This document shows, piece after piece, positions 10,401 through 20,954 of a stretch of DNA of 64,000 nt. This stretch comes from Anticarsia gemmatalis (Eukaryota > Arthropoda > Insecta > Lepidoptera > Erebidae). The number at the start of each line of letters is the position of its first letter. The first letter of the stretch is position 1. The notes beneath the pieces were generated by a model. It had not been told where the DNA came from. It did no database searches and saw only the letters and a program-made list of their open reading frames with translations. The translations under genes and the position numbers were made by a program. Location of the stretch: the NCBI RefSeq assembly GCF_050436995.1, contig NC_134766.1, forward strand, positions 5,022,001-5,086,000, given 5' to 3'.

Positions 10401-13400
10401 TCGGTCACTGTCGATCAGTTGTACCTTGGCCACTGGCCAAGGTACAACCTGGATGTTATACTTTGGCCAGGAGAATGTTTTATTAAATTATTTCACATTT
10501 ACGTAATAATATTCCTAATTAAATATCTTTATTATTTCAGAAATCGATGCAAAAATCACTTAAAAACTGGAAATGGCCTGAAAAAGAGGAGATTTAAACC
10601 CCGCAAAAAGTTAACAAGAACAGAGAAATTTATTATGTTCCAGAGATACAGAAGTACTGGGATTTCTACTAAATGCTTAAGGCTGAATAATATATCTACA
10701 TTATTGATAGTGTTTTTATAATAGCTAGTCCAAATGACTGATTAAAATTTAAGAGAGATATAATAATTTATACATAGGTAAAGATAATCTATACTAATTA
10801 TCTATACTAATATTATAAAGCTGAAGAGTTTGTTTGTTTGTTTGAACGCGCTAATCTCAGGAACTACTGGTCCGATTTGAAAAATTCTTTCAGTTTTAGA
10901 TAGCCCATTTATCGAGGAAGGCTATAGGCTATATATCATCACGCTATGACCAATAGGAGCAGAGTACCAGTAAAAAATGTTACAAAAACGGGGAAAATTA
11001 TGACCCATTCTTTCTTATGTGACGCAAGGGAAGTTGCGCGGGTCAGCTAGTTGTTTCAATATTTTGTTTTCCTTTGCTATGCTATATATAATATAGGTAT
11101 ATTGATTTGCTATATTATATTATGTGATATCGTCGCTGCGCCTGCCAAGTTCCACATGTGTCTTTAGTGAGATTTTGAAAAACTTTTTTTTTTATTTGGG
11201 ACACAATATTCATTTTTTTTAACATCAAAATACACATATGGAGTTTGGCAGGCGCAGCGATGTAATGTAACGAAACGGTGGCCAAGTTAGTTGTTTTTGT
11301 TTAAATATTTTGTTTGAAAAGCATAAAAAAAGCTATGAATATTATTTTAATTTTTATCATTTTTAAATTTTGATCATTTGAGAATTTTTTAATTTTTTTG
11401 TTAAATACTGTATACTGTAATAATACTGTGTACTGTAATAAATCAAATAAAATGATTTTAGTTAACAAAACTTGATAATTTGCTTAAATTACCCCCAAAT
11501 TTCAATGTGGCCTAGGTACAACGTACTACTGGCCTAGGTACATAGGGTATGTTGTACCTTGGCCACATTTCCCATTTTTTTTAAAATTTAAAAATATTAT
11601 GTAAATATTAAATATACATTTCTGATATTTTTTTGGCGAGTACCCAAATAATTGACATTTCAAACTATGCAAATATGATTTGTGTGCTGCACGTCAAATC
11701 ACAATAAAAAATATATTTCTAAAAAACCGGCCTAGGTACAACAGGTTCCCTTACTTGTATATCCTGTAATTTTATTAGAAGTGTTTTTTTTTTAACTTTT
11801 GGTACATTCTTTAACGTCATACAGCCTAAATCATCATAACCATTACCTAATAGAGTAAAGCGGAACACCAGACCATTTTAAATAACAAATTGACATCCTA
11901 AGAATCATTGTTGAATAGTTGAGCTTGAGTTTGGGACTTTAAATGCTGCTGTATGATTTCTAATCCAGCCCATGACATAACAGGTAGGTAAGTATATCTA
12001 AGTTTTATTTGTGTGTTAAAACACATTATAAGTTAGAAATCTCGCACACAACAAGGTCATGATGTGAACGTTTGATAATTCACTATCATGAACACTCAAC
12101 AGACAAACGAGATAAAAGATTTCATTGTTCACACTAAATATTATATTTTGAAAAAATAGGATCTATAAATTTTGTACATAATATTACTTTTATTTGTACA
12201 TAACACATATACATAAATTGTCTGTTAGCCTTTTGTTTTAACGCAATTCTTTGTGCCATTTTCAGGCAGATTCAAAATATCAGTTTGTGACGGAAAGCCA
12301 CATTTCTAAGGAATGCTATAGACTTTCTCTAATCACGGTATGGCCTCTACGAGCAGAGTTACCACCATAAACGAAATATACTTGACTCTGAACATAGCTA
12401 TCTATACGATTTACCTACTTTATCTTATACTAGCTGACCCGCGCAACTTCGCTTGCGTCACCGTTTTTGTAACATTTTTCGTTGCTACTCCGCTTCTAAT
12501 GACCGTAGCGTGATGTTATATAGCCTATAGCCTTCCTCGATAAATGGGCTATCTAACACTGAAAGAATTTTTCAAATCGGACCAGTAGTTCCTGAGAATA
12601 GCGCGTTCAAACAAACAAACAAACAAACAAACAAACTCTTCAGCTTTATTATATTAGTATAGATTCCCGAGATTAGCGCGTTCAAACAAACAAACAAACT
12701 CTTCAGCTTTATAATATTAGTATAGATTATAAATCTGTATAGGAAACCCATTGTTGCCTTAAGTGAAAACCTCCAAAAAGTATAATAATCTCATTATCAA
12801 AATAATAGGTCTATCATAAACGATAAGTAGAAGTAGTTGTAAATTAACTGATTAAACACTTATTTTATTGTTATCAACGATAGGTCAGCCACCATTAATG
12901 CTTATCAAACGATTGCGAATTTCGTTATTATTTTAGCACATTGAACTTCGGCCGGTATTTAGTATATATTCAATAATATTTATATTTTGAGTCTTGGTGC
13001 ATCTTTAGTTTGCGTCTCGTGTTTTTAAATAGCTAAGTAGACACGACATGTAACTTAAGAACTGCCGCTACCATTGCGTCGGGAGGTCGTGGTTTCGATT
13101 CTCTCACGGGACTACTTATTATGTGTATGTTCCACAAATAATTGTTCTGGGTCTGGTTGTACATTGTGTCCGTTGTTTGTATGTTTGTAAAAGTCCCCGC
13201 GACACAAGAGCAATTTTTAGCGCGGGAGTTGTCTTTTTTAAATAAAAAAAAAAAAGAAAAGAACAGCCTTTCCACTGTTATTAGAAAGTAACTATCTAAT
13301 AACTTAGTAGAGCCTTGGTATGTACGATTTACCTAGAGTATAATCGTCAGTTCCTTGTATTTCCAGAGTAAAGCAGCTACCTATATCTAACAGGCCACCG

Positions 13401-16400
13401 TCAGCTGTATAAGCCTGTGAGTCACTAATATTCTAAATTCTGAATGTTGTAAACCTCCGTCAACCTCGTAAACAAGACTCGCTCGTATGTTGTCGGACTA
13501 CAATTGATTAGTATCTTAAGCATGTTAAACTCAACTCGACGTATTTACAACAATACAGAATATTTTGCCTCACGTGCGAATTCAATTTAGGCATATTTTC
13601 GCGCGTATACGTACGTCAGATAACGTACACGTGCGTACATGCACATCTATGTATTGCAACATGTTTTTTTGTGAGCCTTCAAATGCTTTATGCATATTAT
13701 TTTCTCTTTAAAAGCAATTAGGTACTCAGGTGCTGTTTCATATCGCTTTATTGTTAATCGCTAACACTTATAAAAATGTTAGTAAGTATACCCACTAGTT
13801 TTTCCTCTACAAAAATAGGTGTGATTCGTGACAAAGATATCAAATGAAATGTCGTTCCTATTGAACATCGCTCATCATTATTGATAACGCGATAACTGTA
13901 AGTAAATAGATTTTTATACGCATAATTGGATTATAACCTCTGTCAACTCGTGTTGTAGATATGATAAGAGTACAGCGCGAGCATGGCGGTAGGAAATGCT
14001 AAAATACTCCACTGGCTTTCTTTACAAGGGGTATTTTATACTGTGCTTATTAGCACAAATACTGTAGTTGCCAAAATTTTAACTTTCTACTTGAATATAC
14101 ATGTCATGAACTATTTTAAAACATAAAGGAACTTCCTTACTAATAGATGGACGCAAAGTAAAATGTAACATAATTGCATAATTTTTTACAATTAATTGAT
14201 GTCAAACTAGACCACGAGGGTCAACGCAATGCTCTCTGATAGTCAGATACGTAAGGTTCGTATTAAAATACTATATAGTATCAATTTCGAAGAATGGTTC
14301 TGGGAACACATCAACACACTCAAATAGGTTCTTAAAACTATGCTTCCAAATTGGTATAAGTAATCAGTATATACAGCAAGTGAGCACTTCTGAAAAAGGT
14401 TGTTCAGTTCTTACCTTAAATTCATTCTCAGTGCGTATTCCCATCATGACGAGCAGCTTCCTCATCATCCAGTTCAGCGTCCTGATGACTGCGAACGTGG
14501 ACCAGAACTGCGCGAACAATGATCTTAGTCTGCCGAAGTTCTCTGCTACTCCTGTTGACATTGTATGCATGCTTTAGTCTACAGTATTTTAAAAATAGTG
14601 CTGTTTGCTGTTTCCTATTCCTAATATTATGAAAATACTAAACTTTGTGAAGTTGGATGTATATATATATAAAAAACTATTTGATACAATATTATAATAA
14701 GTACCTAAACAAACTCTGGTGGAATTACTTGCTATTAAACATTTTATTCAATGATGAATATAGTGTATGGAAAGATTGAATCTGTTCAGCGACTTTTTGA
14801 TCATAAGATAAACTTACCCAGTATAGCTCTGAAAGAGCTGGTGAGAGCAAAGAATGTGTTCTCCAACATCATAGCAACACTGCCCACTGCATTCACAAGG
14901 CTCTGTATTGAATCAAATGCTGGCCGTGAACTTTCCTCTGCCATGTGAATGAATCTAAAATAAAACATAATATTTTTGTAGGAAGAAATAAAAAAACTAG
15001 GATTCTGTTTAAGTTTCAAAAGTAATGCAGTTTGTACATCAAAAATTGCTATCGGGTCTTGAGTGCAATGAGAATTTGAAGGTTTTCAGGCAATAAATAA
15101 AGTATTGTAAACACTAAGAACTTATTCTTTTTAGAAAAATAGTAATACAGGGGATAAAATGTATGAAAACAACTGTCAAAATTCCATCTGATAAACTACA
15201 TGACAGATATTTAGAAGTGGTGAAACCGGAAACACTTGTTAATGCATTTGGATAGCGATCTACAGATTGTAAAAATCTACTGATCAATCAAAGTATTGAT
15301 ACTGAGTATTTCAATGTTTTAAGTTCTTATATAAAGTACGAAAAATTTAAGTCTCTTCTTGCCATTGACAACCCTTTTCTATATAGGTAGTTATAGAAAG
15401 ATTTTTTGTAAATTTAAGTTATTCAATAAGAAAGTTTAGTAGGTATGTGTTTTTTAATAATGTATCAGTACCTAGTGTTTGTATTTTCTGCAAAGAATAA
15501 TGTTTTCAAGGTGAGCAACTAAAAATCAACTATTTAACATAATAATATGACATCTTAGTCATTAAATTCACACAGATATATGTCAAGTATGTTGTGAAAA
15601 AACCTGTTTTTCAATAACAAAGTGAATGCCAAAGCAGCAGAATTACTTACCTATTTTAGTTACTTAAAAAATAGCCCACAAATAACATTGTTTTTTTGTA
15701 AATACTTTCTATAAACTAACATTAAGTGTACACAATAAATATTAGCTTATAGTGACCTGTCTTTAGTACCAAAATGTAACAAATTATAATCTTTGCCAAT
15801 CATCAAAATGACAAACAGAGTCTGGTGACAGACAGACAACAAAATCTCAGTAATAGTGTCTTGTTTCAACTTTTGCATATGGAATGCTAAAAATAGTGTG
15901 ACTTTATGTATATGTATGTATGAATACATTTTATGCATGTAAGGTATGTCTTCAATGCAATCTATTAATTAACCACAGTCAAAACAACATTTTATTGTAT
16001 ACAATTGTCATCCAAACAAATATCTATTCAGCCAATAAACTTTTAAATATTCCAAATAGTTTAATTCTATTGATGTTTGGTAAAGGTTAGAGGTCAACCT
16101 GTTTCATAGTTTTATAACATTGATTAGAGAATATTGGACAGAACATTAATATATTCAGTATTGCACAATGAGATTTCTTAACTGCAGAATTAGCATATTT
16201 GTATGATATTTTCTGCGTAATTTGTTTGGTTTGTTTAATAAATCATTGAAAAGGATGTTTTATGTAATATACTGAACTGACTTGTAACAGAATTTGGAAA
16301 TATTTGTTATTATTAATTTATAGTAAAATTTGTTATAAAGTTTGCCTTTACATTACTTAGTAACTTTTTAAAACCATACAAATGCCATGAGTAGGGAACT

Positions 16401-16808
16401 AAGTGTTGTAAAAGATAATTTAATTGAGCCAATTACCTACCTGCTTTCAATGTCTCCATACATCGGTGCACCAAGGCCGTATCTGTTGTATCCTCCGTAC
16501 ATTCCTCCCATGCCGCCCATCCCGTAGCCGCCCATGCCGTATCCACCGCCCATGCCATAGCCCCCGCCGTACCCGCCCATGCCCATTCCCCCATATCCAC
16601 CCATACCCATCCCACCGTAGCCGTAACTAGGGGCCATTGCGTGCTGACCAGACATATCAATTCTCGGCGGCAATGGAGGAGGCATAGAGCCCACGGCAGA
16701 CGTCGAAGGCATCTGTGTATTCGGCACAAACCCCGGGTAAGGTGTCTGTCCCGTCATAGCCGTATTGGCCAAGAAATTTGCATCGAATTGCGAATTAGGC
16801 TCACTCAT
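7476..16808 (-). CDS. PEX13: peroxin-13 (PEX13), five coding exons
   Basis: Peroxisomal membrane protein of the import docking complex, which works with PEX14 and the cargo receptor PEX5. Exons on the minus strand: 16808-16441, 14954-14818, 14551-14415, 9028-8866 and 7753-7476. Phases join without a break, giving 1083 nt and 360 residues. Domains in order: a proline motif PPPLPPR (43-49), a Tyr/Gly/Met-rich tract (about 61-111), the conserved MAEESSRPAFDSI segment (about 127-139), a moderately hydrophobic stretch (about 145-165), FRAILGVAENFGRLR (about 164-178), a strong membrane segment WPVLMFFGIVAAAPYIV (238-254), and an SH3 domain (about 280-341) with ASYSF, ELSF, GW and GLVPSNYIKI. The SH3 binds PEX14 and PEX5 in characterised species. 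Intron 3 is 5.4 kb and full of transposons. No frame damage is seen. Confidence 0.93.
8867..9027. other. PEX13: PEX13 exon 4 GC-rich patch
   Basis: This exon is markedly GC-richer than the introns on either side, and encodes an Ala/Thr/Ser/Pro linker followed by the membrane segment. It marks the only coding sequence in the 6.6 kb between exons 3 and 5. Confidence 0.7.
9383..9636 (+). mobile_element. non-autonomous Helitron-like element, copy 1
   Basis: Starts TCTATACTAATATTATAAAG, has (TTTG)n after GCTGAAGAG, and ends GCGGGTCAGCTAG. It is inserted between A and T with no target duplication, as expected for Helitrons (5' TC, 3' CTAG). 254 bp, no coding capacity. Lies in PEX13 intron 3. Confidence 0.85.
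10419..10447. repeat. 29-bp perfect palindrome of the TTGTACCTTGGCCA motif
   Basis: Two TTGTACCTTGGCCA units face each other around one central C. The same unit forms the termini of the surrounding element, so this could be a paired protein-binding site. Confidence 0.7.
10801..11050 (+). mobile_element. Helitron-like element, copy 2, with duplicated 5' tip
   Basis: Full-length copy with 5' TCTATACTAAT and 3' GTCAGCTAG between A and T. A 13-nt extra 5' tip (TCTATACTAATTA, 10788-10800) lies directly in front. Nested inside the TTGTACCTWGGCC element, so it is the younger insertion. Confidence 0.85.
11130..11262. mobile_element. small inverted-repeat element or hairpin
   Basis: Arms of about 32 bp share CGCTGCGCCTGCCAA and its complement, separated by an AT-rich loop of about 70 nt. 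It lies within the TTGTACCTWGGCC element, so it is either part of that element or a nested MITE. Confidence 0.55.
12262..12385 (+). mobile_element. degenerate Helitron-like fragment
   Basis: Weakly resembles the middle of the full Helitron copies: TTCTAAGGAATGCTATAGAC then TCACGGTATGGCC and GAGCAGAGTTACCA correspond to the conserved ATCGAGGAAGGCTATAGGC, ATCACGCTACGACC and GAGCAGAGTA order. Both ends are lost. An old copy, if real. Confidence 0.4.
12430..12726 (-). mobile_element. Helitron-like element, copy 3, with a second 5' end in tandem
   Basis: On the minus strand the full element covers 12663-12430. Directly before it (12726-12664) is a second 5' end of about 63 bp ending inside the GAACGCGCTAATCTC region. 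The (GTTT)n tract is longer in the full copy than in the partial one. Element lacks the GACCCATTCTCTCTTATG block seen in other copies. Confidence 0.8.
13045..13258 (+). repeat. tRNA-headed SINE with poly(A), second family
   Basis: Head GCCGCTACCATTGCGTCGGG followed by a B-box-like GGTTTCGATTC; body with CCACAAATAATTGTTC, TGTGTCCGTTGTTTGTATG and CGACACAAGAGCAA; ends in an A-rich tail. A second copy lies on the minus strand at 53143-53332. Confidence 0.7.
13260..14410. other. rest of PEX13 intron 3, nothing further identified
   Basis: AT-rich intron sequence between the SINE and exon 3 with no bounded repeat or coding frame that I could support. Confidence 0.45.
14960..16436. other. PEX13 intron 1, no feature seen
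   Basis: Very AT-rich (long A and T runs). No coding frame, SINE head or inverted-repeat end was recognised. Confidence 0.5.
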
Positions 16809-16837
16809 TGTACTTTGTTACACTTCACTATTTCACA

Positions 16838-16843
16838 CACTGA
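16838..16843 (-). promoter_or_regulatory. PEX13: candidate initiator of PEX13
   Basis: TCAGTG on the minus strand matches the arthropod initiator TCAGT and lies 30-35 nt before the PEX13 start codon, giving a short 5' untranslated region. No TATA box is evident upstream. Confidence 0.45.
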
Positions 16844-16844
16844 G

Positions 16845-17570
16845 ATAACAACACTTTGTTTTGTACGGTTGTAAGTAGTTCACTGATAAGCGTTGCGCGC
16901 CATCTGAGTTATTTTCTTTACAAAATATAATCAGAATAGTGATCTTCCTCGTAGATTTACGCGTTTACGTGATCAAAGGATAGCAACCTAATTGACACTG
17001 ACAGCCATGACAGGCAATCATATGTGACATAAAAATAAAGTGCTACCATTTGATAAAATTACAGCCATGATCTACGCTCACTTGCTTTGTTGAACCATTT
17101 TAAGACCATATTTCAGTTATTTTACTATGCTTGTGGAATCGTTACGAATATTTATGGGTTTACGTTTATAAACATCTTAGATCCGCAACCTGCAGCTAAA
17201 TTAAATAACAAAACCAATGCAACTGGCAATACTTATAAACCACAAACAAAAACATTCATGTTTCATAATCTTAGGATTAGATAAATCTTAGAAATAAAAT
17301 ATAACCATAATTTTCTTGTTTTTTTAATTTTTGCCTGTAACGAATCATTTAATAGGGTAAAATCTGGGTGGAATAATAGAATATGGGCTGTTACATTTTT
17401 TTCATCTCATTATTTGAATTGAAAGTGAAATCTCTGTCGACTTGACTGCTTGCTTAGATGACCCAGTTTTAAAAACTCAAATTTTGTCTATGTTCCTAAG
17501 GGTGTCAATAATTTCGATAATGCAATAAACTTTTGTTGTTATTAAAATAATACGGTTCAAGTGATTCCTA
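16845..17570. other. probable divergent promoter region
   Basis: Lies between the PEX13 start on the minus strand and the first leader exon proposed for a plus-strand gene. A 65-codon frame at 17087-17284 resembles no family known to me and is treated as chance. Confidence 0.35.
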
Positions 17571-17574
17571 AAGT

Positions 17575-17623
17575 TAAAGTCCATATATTTACATAGTGCA
17601 GATCAAGTGGCATATTTTAAACG
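17575..17623 (+). other. possible non-coding first exon
   Basis: The sequence runs into a strong donor, ACG|GTAAGTTTTG, with the last exon base at 17623. The start is arbitrary. It would form the leader of the gene whose ATG lies at 27065, via the 34-nt exon at 22503. Transcript data are needed to confirm the link. Confidence 0.3.
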
Positions 17624-17629
17624 GTAAGT

Positions 17630-19790
17630 TTTGTGGAAATATCTTCGTAATAGTTAAGAAATTAGAGTGTTTCTATGTCGATCTAAGTGTCAATCTTTAG
17701 CTATCTCGGAATTAATTGTTTTCTGTGATTGATTGTTTACATACCGATGTGAATATTTTGGTTAAACGTACACAACTATATGATTATATCAAAAAATCTA
17801 TCTTAGTGTAAATAATGATAATTTTAGTCAATTTATTTAGCATTGGAAAGGTGTCACTTCGCGACCGGTTTCGGAAGGCAATAATATAGCGGTGCGGCCT
17901 AATCAGAGTCAATTGGTCTCATATAACAGTTGAAATGACAACAGTAATGAGTATTCATTGCTGACGCTTGAAAACGAGCACTATTTTATTATAAACTAGG
18001 CACATACAAAGATGCTGACTAGAAATACTTGTTTAGCGTCATAATATCGTCTGAGTAATCATTATCTTGGGTCGTGCAATAACTTTGTATATTTTGCTGT
18101 ATATTTAAAAAAAATATTAATAATTTTCAATAGTACTTTATAATTATTTACATAAATCTAAGTACCTAAAGAGTAGAAATGATTAAGAGTTTATGAGGAT
18201 ACTTAAAACATGTACCTTATATAGCAGGCAACTAGTACTATTACCTTTAAGCTGCTACTTTGTATGTTACTATACTGGCTATAAACAATTTAAAAGGATT
18301 TATGAGTCATAGATATCATTATTGTTTTTTAAAAGAAGAAGAAAATTATCTATGAAACTAGTATTAGGCAAAATTTTCCTTTTTTTTCAATTTATTTGGC
18401 AGTATAGTGAATGAAACTTACTTATATCAATAATCAGCAATAATACTGTTCACGAATTAAATTCTTTCATATTTTATCAATTAATATACATTATTATGCA
18501 CATAATTAATATTATATTTTTATGTATGAATAATTATTGTTCATTAATAATTACTGTTATTAAACAGGGAAGGAAGTTATCTATTGTTTAGTATTTTTTC
18601 CTTTTAATTGTAATCCATTGTGTTGATTCCAATGAATACTAGGTATGAGCTATCTACTTAGCTTAGGCTATAGACAGTACACAAACAGGACAATTTTTTT
18701 TTATAATTATTCATGATTAGTTATAAAACTATATGTATTAGCATATTGTATGCCGGTGAGCTTTCCCTGTGTTGCAAATATATAATTGAATTTTTATTCA
18801 TTTGAAACTTTATTTTAATAGTTGTGTGTGCAGTTCCATAGTCATTACATTTGAATTGATGAAAGAAATGCTCTATTTATGGCCTAAATAATATAAATAT
18901 CATAGAAAAGCCTAGAGATATTTTTATTCAATTTATGGATTACAAAATAAAAATTTATCTACCGAATTCAACTAATACATTAATTTTGCTGTAGTATTAT
19001 TATGCCATATTAACTCTTTTCCAGCAAATAGGATAATTTAAAATTGTAAGCACCTAACAAAGTTAAAACAAAGCCTCTGTAGTTCCGGTTCCCGCCGCAC
19101 CAGGTACTGGCGCGCCACCGTCGCAGGAAGCTGTCCGTACACTACATTGTTCTCTAACTCCTAGTTACGAAAGTTACGTGTAGTTGCCACTAGGTTTATT
19201 TGGAACTAGAAAATTAGCATTTACATATTATCTTCAACTTATATTTTCATAATTTGGATGTAAAATTTTTCGATAACATTTTTTTAGTTCCAAGCTGATA
19301 TAATAGATGGCGTTAGTATGTTTTTGAAATGAGATACGCGTGATATTTACTTAGAATAGATATCTTAGACACACTGAATATTCCGGATTTAATGGATTTT
19401 GACAAAATTACTCTGTAAGTATGGCTATTGGCTAGTTCACCCATTTAAAATATGTTACGTTTTTTATAAGTTGTTTATCTTAAAGTATTCAACGATTAGA
19501 TTAACATTGTTTGATTAGGTATAAAGTTATTTATTCCGAATCCTCCAGCTAACAAAGGGCCTTAAAGACTATCTATCATAAAAACGATCACAGTTTTATA
19601 TGTTTCATAAGTTCAATATCAGTTTAAACCTAAACAGCGTCAAAATTATCAATATCTCAGTACTAAACATAATAGGGATTATTCCATCAGAACGATTGCA
19701 TAAAGCCAGCTCTTAAACATAGTGTAGGCAGAGAGTCAAGGTAATCTACGCATTTCACAGAGACCCGTCGAGATAATCGAATGTTATATC
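17630..19790. other. AT-rich non-coding DNA
   Basis: No gene or bounded repeat. A short GC-rich patch at about 19085-19130 (TTCCCGCCGCACC..., CGCGCCACCGTCGC) stands out from its surroundings but has no frame or splice sites I could support. Confidence 0.4.
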
Positions 19791-19796
19791 TGTGCT

Positions 19797-20161
19797 CCTA
19801 GTGGAAAACGGTATAAGTCCGATTTTGACGAAAATAAGTTAAGAAATTAGAGTGCATTTATATGCCATTTTTGCAATATTTTTAGTGTAATTAATCCCAT
19901 TTGCACATTGCTAACTTTCTCATTTTAAAAAATAAGCAGCAAATGTTTTTATCAATCGATAGAGCAGAGTTTCTGAATAGTGGTCTACTTACCCCGGTTT
20001 CTAAGTACTTTTAGCAACCGGGGGCAAGAAAATCTATTCGATAGCGTTTTTTATATGAGTTTAAACGCTATTGAATAAATAAACTACCGCTTAATGTACC
20101 TCAGAAACCGGGGATTAATACATTTTGGACAAAATCGGACTTATTCCCATTTTTCACTAAA
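19797..20161. mobile_element. MITE with TAAGTCCGATTTTG inverted ends, hosting another MITE
   Basis: Left end AGTGGAAAACGGTATAAG then TCCGATTTTG; right end CAAAATCGGACTTATTCCC then a TTTCACT tail: inverted repeats of about 35 bp. The CCCGGTTTCTG hairpin copy 2 is inserted at its right side. No coding capacity. Confidence 0.6.
19992..20113. mobile_element. CCCGGTTTCTG hairpin MITE, copy 2 (nested)
   Basis: Inverted ends CCCCGGTTTCTAAG and CAGAAACCGGGG. The left arm is rearranged: a second AACCGGGGGC block sits 20-30 nt inside, and the inner TAGCGGTAG segment is missing, while the right arm is typical. Confidence 0.6.
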
Positions 20162-20682
20162 GGGACAGATATAGAGACGACTGATAACTGATCTATAAGT
20201 AGATTAGATATCTGCTATCTGCTAGCTTACTGCCGGATATTGTGTTAGTCATTATGTTCATAGTGAAATTCAGATATGAATTAGAGGAAATTTGTTCTTT
20301 GTGTGCGGTGTCGAAGTCTGGCGGGATTTTGTGATATCCTTTTGCGATGAACAGTATCCGATTTTATATTCTTTATACTTTTCGATATTCTATATTGTAT
20401 ATAGTCATCATCTGTGTTTAAAATACCGGCCAAATTAAGTTCGAGGTATCATATCGTCTAGGAATGTTTTCAACCAATTCTTTTTCTATCTGTAGTTCTT
20501 TCGTTTTCAAAGATATCGCACATTATGACGTTATGAATGTTGAAGAAGCAAAAGAAGTCTGTAGGGAATAAAGTCCGTGACAATTCATAGCTAAGTAAGC
20601 TTCTTCCTCATGGGAATATACGTGATCTGTATGTAGGAAAAACGTGCTGAAAAAATAACTCGACAATTTAACTCGTATACTA

Positions 20683-20950
20683 CAGTAGCCCTACCATGAG
20701 TTGGCGTAGTTAAAAACTAGAGTAGTTAACGTGAGAACGCAACTACAACAGTGGGCTCAAATAGGGAAAGAATGAACGACAAAGCCAATCTACATTCACT
20801 GTTGTTTAATTTAACTACACGTTATTAAATATGGCGACCCATGGTAGCAATTTTGGTACCTTAACTATCCGCTAGAGGCGCTGTTCGAGTTTTACGAGAA
20901 CTACAGTGTCTCCGGGAGACTATAGTTACCAACTCATGGTAGCGCTACAG
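20683..20950. mobile_element. MITE with CTACCATGAGTTGG inverted ends
   Basis: The left end CAGTAGCCCTACCATGAG and the right end CTCATGGTAGCGCTACAG are inverted repeats of about 22 bp, roughly 270 bp apart. No coding capacity. Ends of this type are common in moth genomes in my recollection; superfamily not assigned. Confidence 0.6.
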
Positions 20951-20954
20951 AAAT

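Larger units (their letters stand above)
10024..11753 (+). mobile_element. uncharacterised TA-flanked DNA element with TTGTACCTWGGCC repeats
   Basis: The ends are inverted repeats GGGAACCTGTTGTACCT (left, after TA) and its complement before TA at the right, about 1.73 kb. The motif TTGTACCTWGGCC and variants recur near both ends and internally, once as a 29-bp palindrome (10419-10447). A leader-like stretch ends at a GTAAGT donor (near 10217). It is followed by a TTATTTCAG acceptor (near 10540) and a short basic reading frame (KKRRFKPRKKLTRTEKF) that runs out before a nested Helitron. This looks like an internally deleted transposon; TA flanks suggest a Tc1/mariner/pogo relative, but no catalytic domain is present. 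Confidence 0.65.

Noticed and set aside
14380..14948. Plus-strand frames over PEX13 exons 2 and 3
   Set aside because: Shadows of the PEX13 exons on the minus strand.
16424..16874. Arg/Cys-rich frames over PEX13 exon 1
   Set aside because: Other-frame readings of the Gly/Tyr-rich coding repeat.
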